A stretch of 21,046 nucleotides of DNA from CAZUMH01 sp964621645 (GTDB lineage: Bacteria > Zhuqueibacterota > QNDG01 > JAGLOF01). A program made the translations under genes and the position numbers. Below are positions 20,434 to 21,046 of the stretch, one piece after another. Position 1 is the first letter of the stretch; every line of letters begins with the position of its first letter. The stretch spans positions 1 to 21,046 of the forward strand of contig CAZUMH010000060.1 of NCBI GenBank assembly GCA_964621645.1, in the 5' to 3' direction. The notes beneath the pieces were generated by a model that saw nothing but the letters and a program-made list of their open reading frames with translations, did no database searches and was not told the DNA's origin.

Positions 20434-21046
20434 TCAGGCATTCAGTTGAAATATTTCATATAGCAATTCGTTCAAAGCGTACGGCTTCTCGAGAAATTTG
20501 TATCCGTTCTTTTTAATGAGGGGCCAGCGTGTGTGATGATCTGAATAACCACTGCTTAACAGTACTTTCAATTCCGGCTTTACCTGCTTTAGCTCGCTTA
20601 CCAGTTCTATCCCGCTCTGGCCAGGCAGTCCTACATCACTGATGACCATATCAAAATCGCCTCCCTCCCGCTCAAATATCTCTTTCGCCTCAACGGCATT
20701 AGAGGCGGAAAAGACCGAGAAACCGCTTCGGTTCAGCCCGTTTGTGGTAAACTCTAACACTTTTTCCTCATCTTCAACAATGAGTACCCGCTTGCCCTGT
20801 CCATTATATTCTTCAGTTGAGAAACGCTCTATGTGATCAACTTTTTCCACATTGGGAATCGCCGGGAGATAAATAGTAAAACTGGTCCCCTTCCCGGGCT
20901 CGCTTTTCACTTCAATACTGCCTTCGTGCTGTTTGATGATACCGTAAACAACTGACAATCCCAATCCTGTACCGTTATTCTTGCTCTTGGTGCTGAAAAA
21001 AGGTTCAAAAATCCTCTGGCGCACCTCTTCTTTCATGCCGTGGCCT
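20434..21046 (-). CDS. Hybrid sensor histidine kinase, C-terminal part (ATPase end plus receiver)
   Basis: The frame is open to the window edge, and reads GHGM just before 'KEEVRQRIFEPFFSTK'. The 'ATG' at 21036 is therefore internal to the G1 box (usual D-x-G-x-G-M) and the gene starts outside. Visible are the end of the HATPase domain with its G2 box 'GTGLGLSVVYGI' and 'GSIEVKSEPGKGTSFTIYLP', a 20-residue linker, and a complete receiver domain. Counted from that Met, the receiver has acidic residues E88/D89, acceptor D134 in 'MVISDVGLPGQSG', a Ser-Ser pair near 161 where Thr is usual, and K184 in 'FLEKPY'. This is the common PAS/HK/REC hybrid organisation; the input domains are unseen. The gene is first in the operon with two chemoreceptors, 17 bp ahead of the nearer one. 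Confidence 0.93.
   Translation of the reverse strand, partial: GHGMKEEVRQRIFEPFFSTKSKNNGTGLGLSVVYGIIKQHEGSIEVKSEPGKGTSFTIYLPAIPNVEKVDHIERFSTEEYNGQGKRVLIVEDEEKVLEFTTNGLNRSGFSVFSASNAVEAKEIFEREGGDFDMVISDVGLPGQSGIELVSELKQVKPELKVLLSSGYSDHHTRWPLIKKNGYKFLEKPYALNELLYEIFQLNA

Overview
This is a 21-kb stretch of bacterial chromosome dominated by signal transduction and cell-envelope genes. I see no rRNA, tRNA, CRISPR array, transposase, integrase or phage gene. The best taxonomic clue is the small secreted protein at 12077-12709. It ends in a type IX secretion (Por/FlgD-like) C-terminal domain of the 'NYPNPFNP' kind, typical of the FCB (Fibrobacteres-Chlorobi-Bacteroidetes) superphylum and candidate phyla such as KSB1, Latescibacteria, Calditrichaeota or Zixibacteria. 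The TPR plus PD40 beta-propeller protein, several lipoproteins and dCache chemoreceptors fit a Gram-negative, motile or surface-active FCB-type organism. The phylum is an inference; no marker gene is complete here.

Layout. 1-453 (+): 3' end of a YggS/PROSC PLP-homeostasis protein. 576-3122 (-): envelope genes, namely a lipoprotein, a Cys4 plus multi-pass membrane protein, and two paralogous small beta-rich proteins of which only one keeps a lipoprotein signal. 3181-8178 (-): a three-gene operon with a candidate promoter and an intrinsic terminator. It encodes a sensor kinase with a large TPR-like extracytoplasmic domain, an OmpR-type regulator, and an exported TPR/beta-propeller protein that overlaps the regulator gene by ATGA. 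8317-8985 (-): an orphan 7-TM protein. 9112-9601 (-): an Hsp20 chaperone with a very clear terminator. 9875-11533 (+): an M49-like (dipeptidyl peptidase III family) metallopeptidase lipoprotein. 11646-12709 (-): a T9SS-tail/FnIII protein followed by a stand-alone receiver protein. 13059-15450 (+): a MATE transporter and an AUR1/PAP2-like lipid phosphotransferase or phosphatase in one operon. 15631-16377 (+): an unrecognised gluzincin-like putative metalloprotease. 16385-21046 (-): a hybrid histidine kinase (cut by the window edge) and two dCache chemoreceptors in one tight operon.

The most striking structure is in the last block. The two chemoreceptor genes carry a 1,016-bp direct repeat (16403-17418 and 18434-19449) that appears identical base for base. 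It covers the end of TM2, HAMP and the whole signalling domain, while the sensory halves have diverged. This looks like gene conversion or a very recent sensor/output swap, so two ligand inputs feed one identical output module. The second point of interest is the kinase-regulator-propeller operon, in which both the sensor ectodomain and the exported partner contain TPR-like helical repeats. This suggests an envelope-sensing pathway in which the propeller protein is an accessory sensor or the regulated output.
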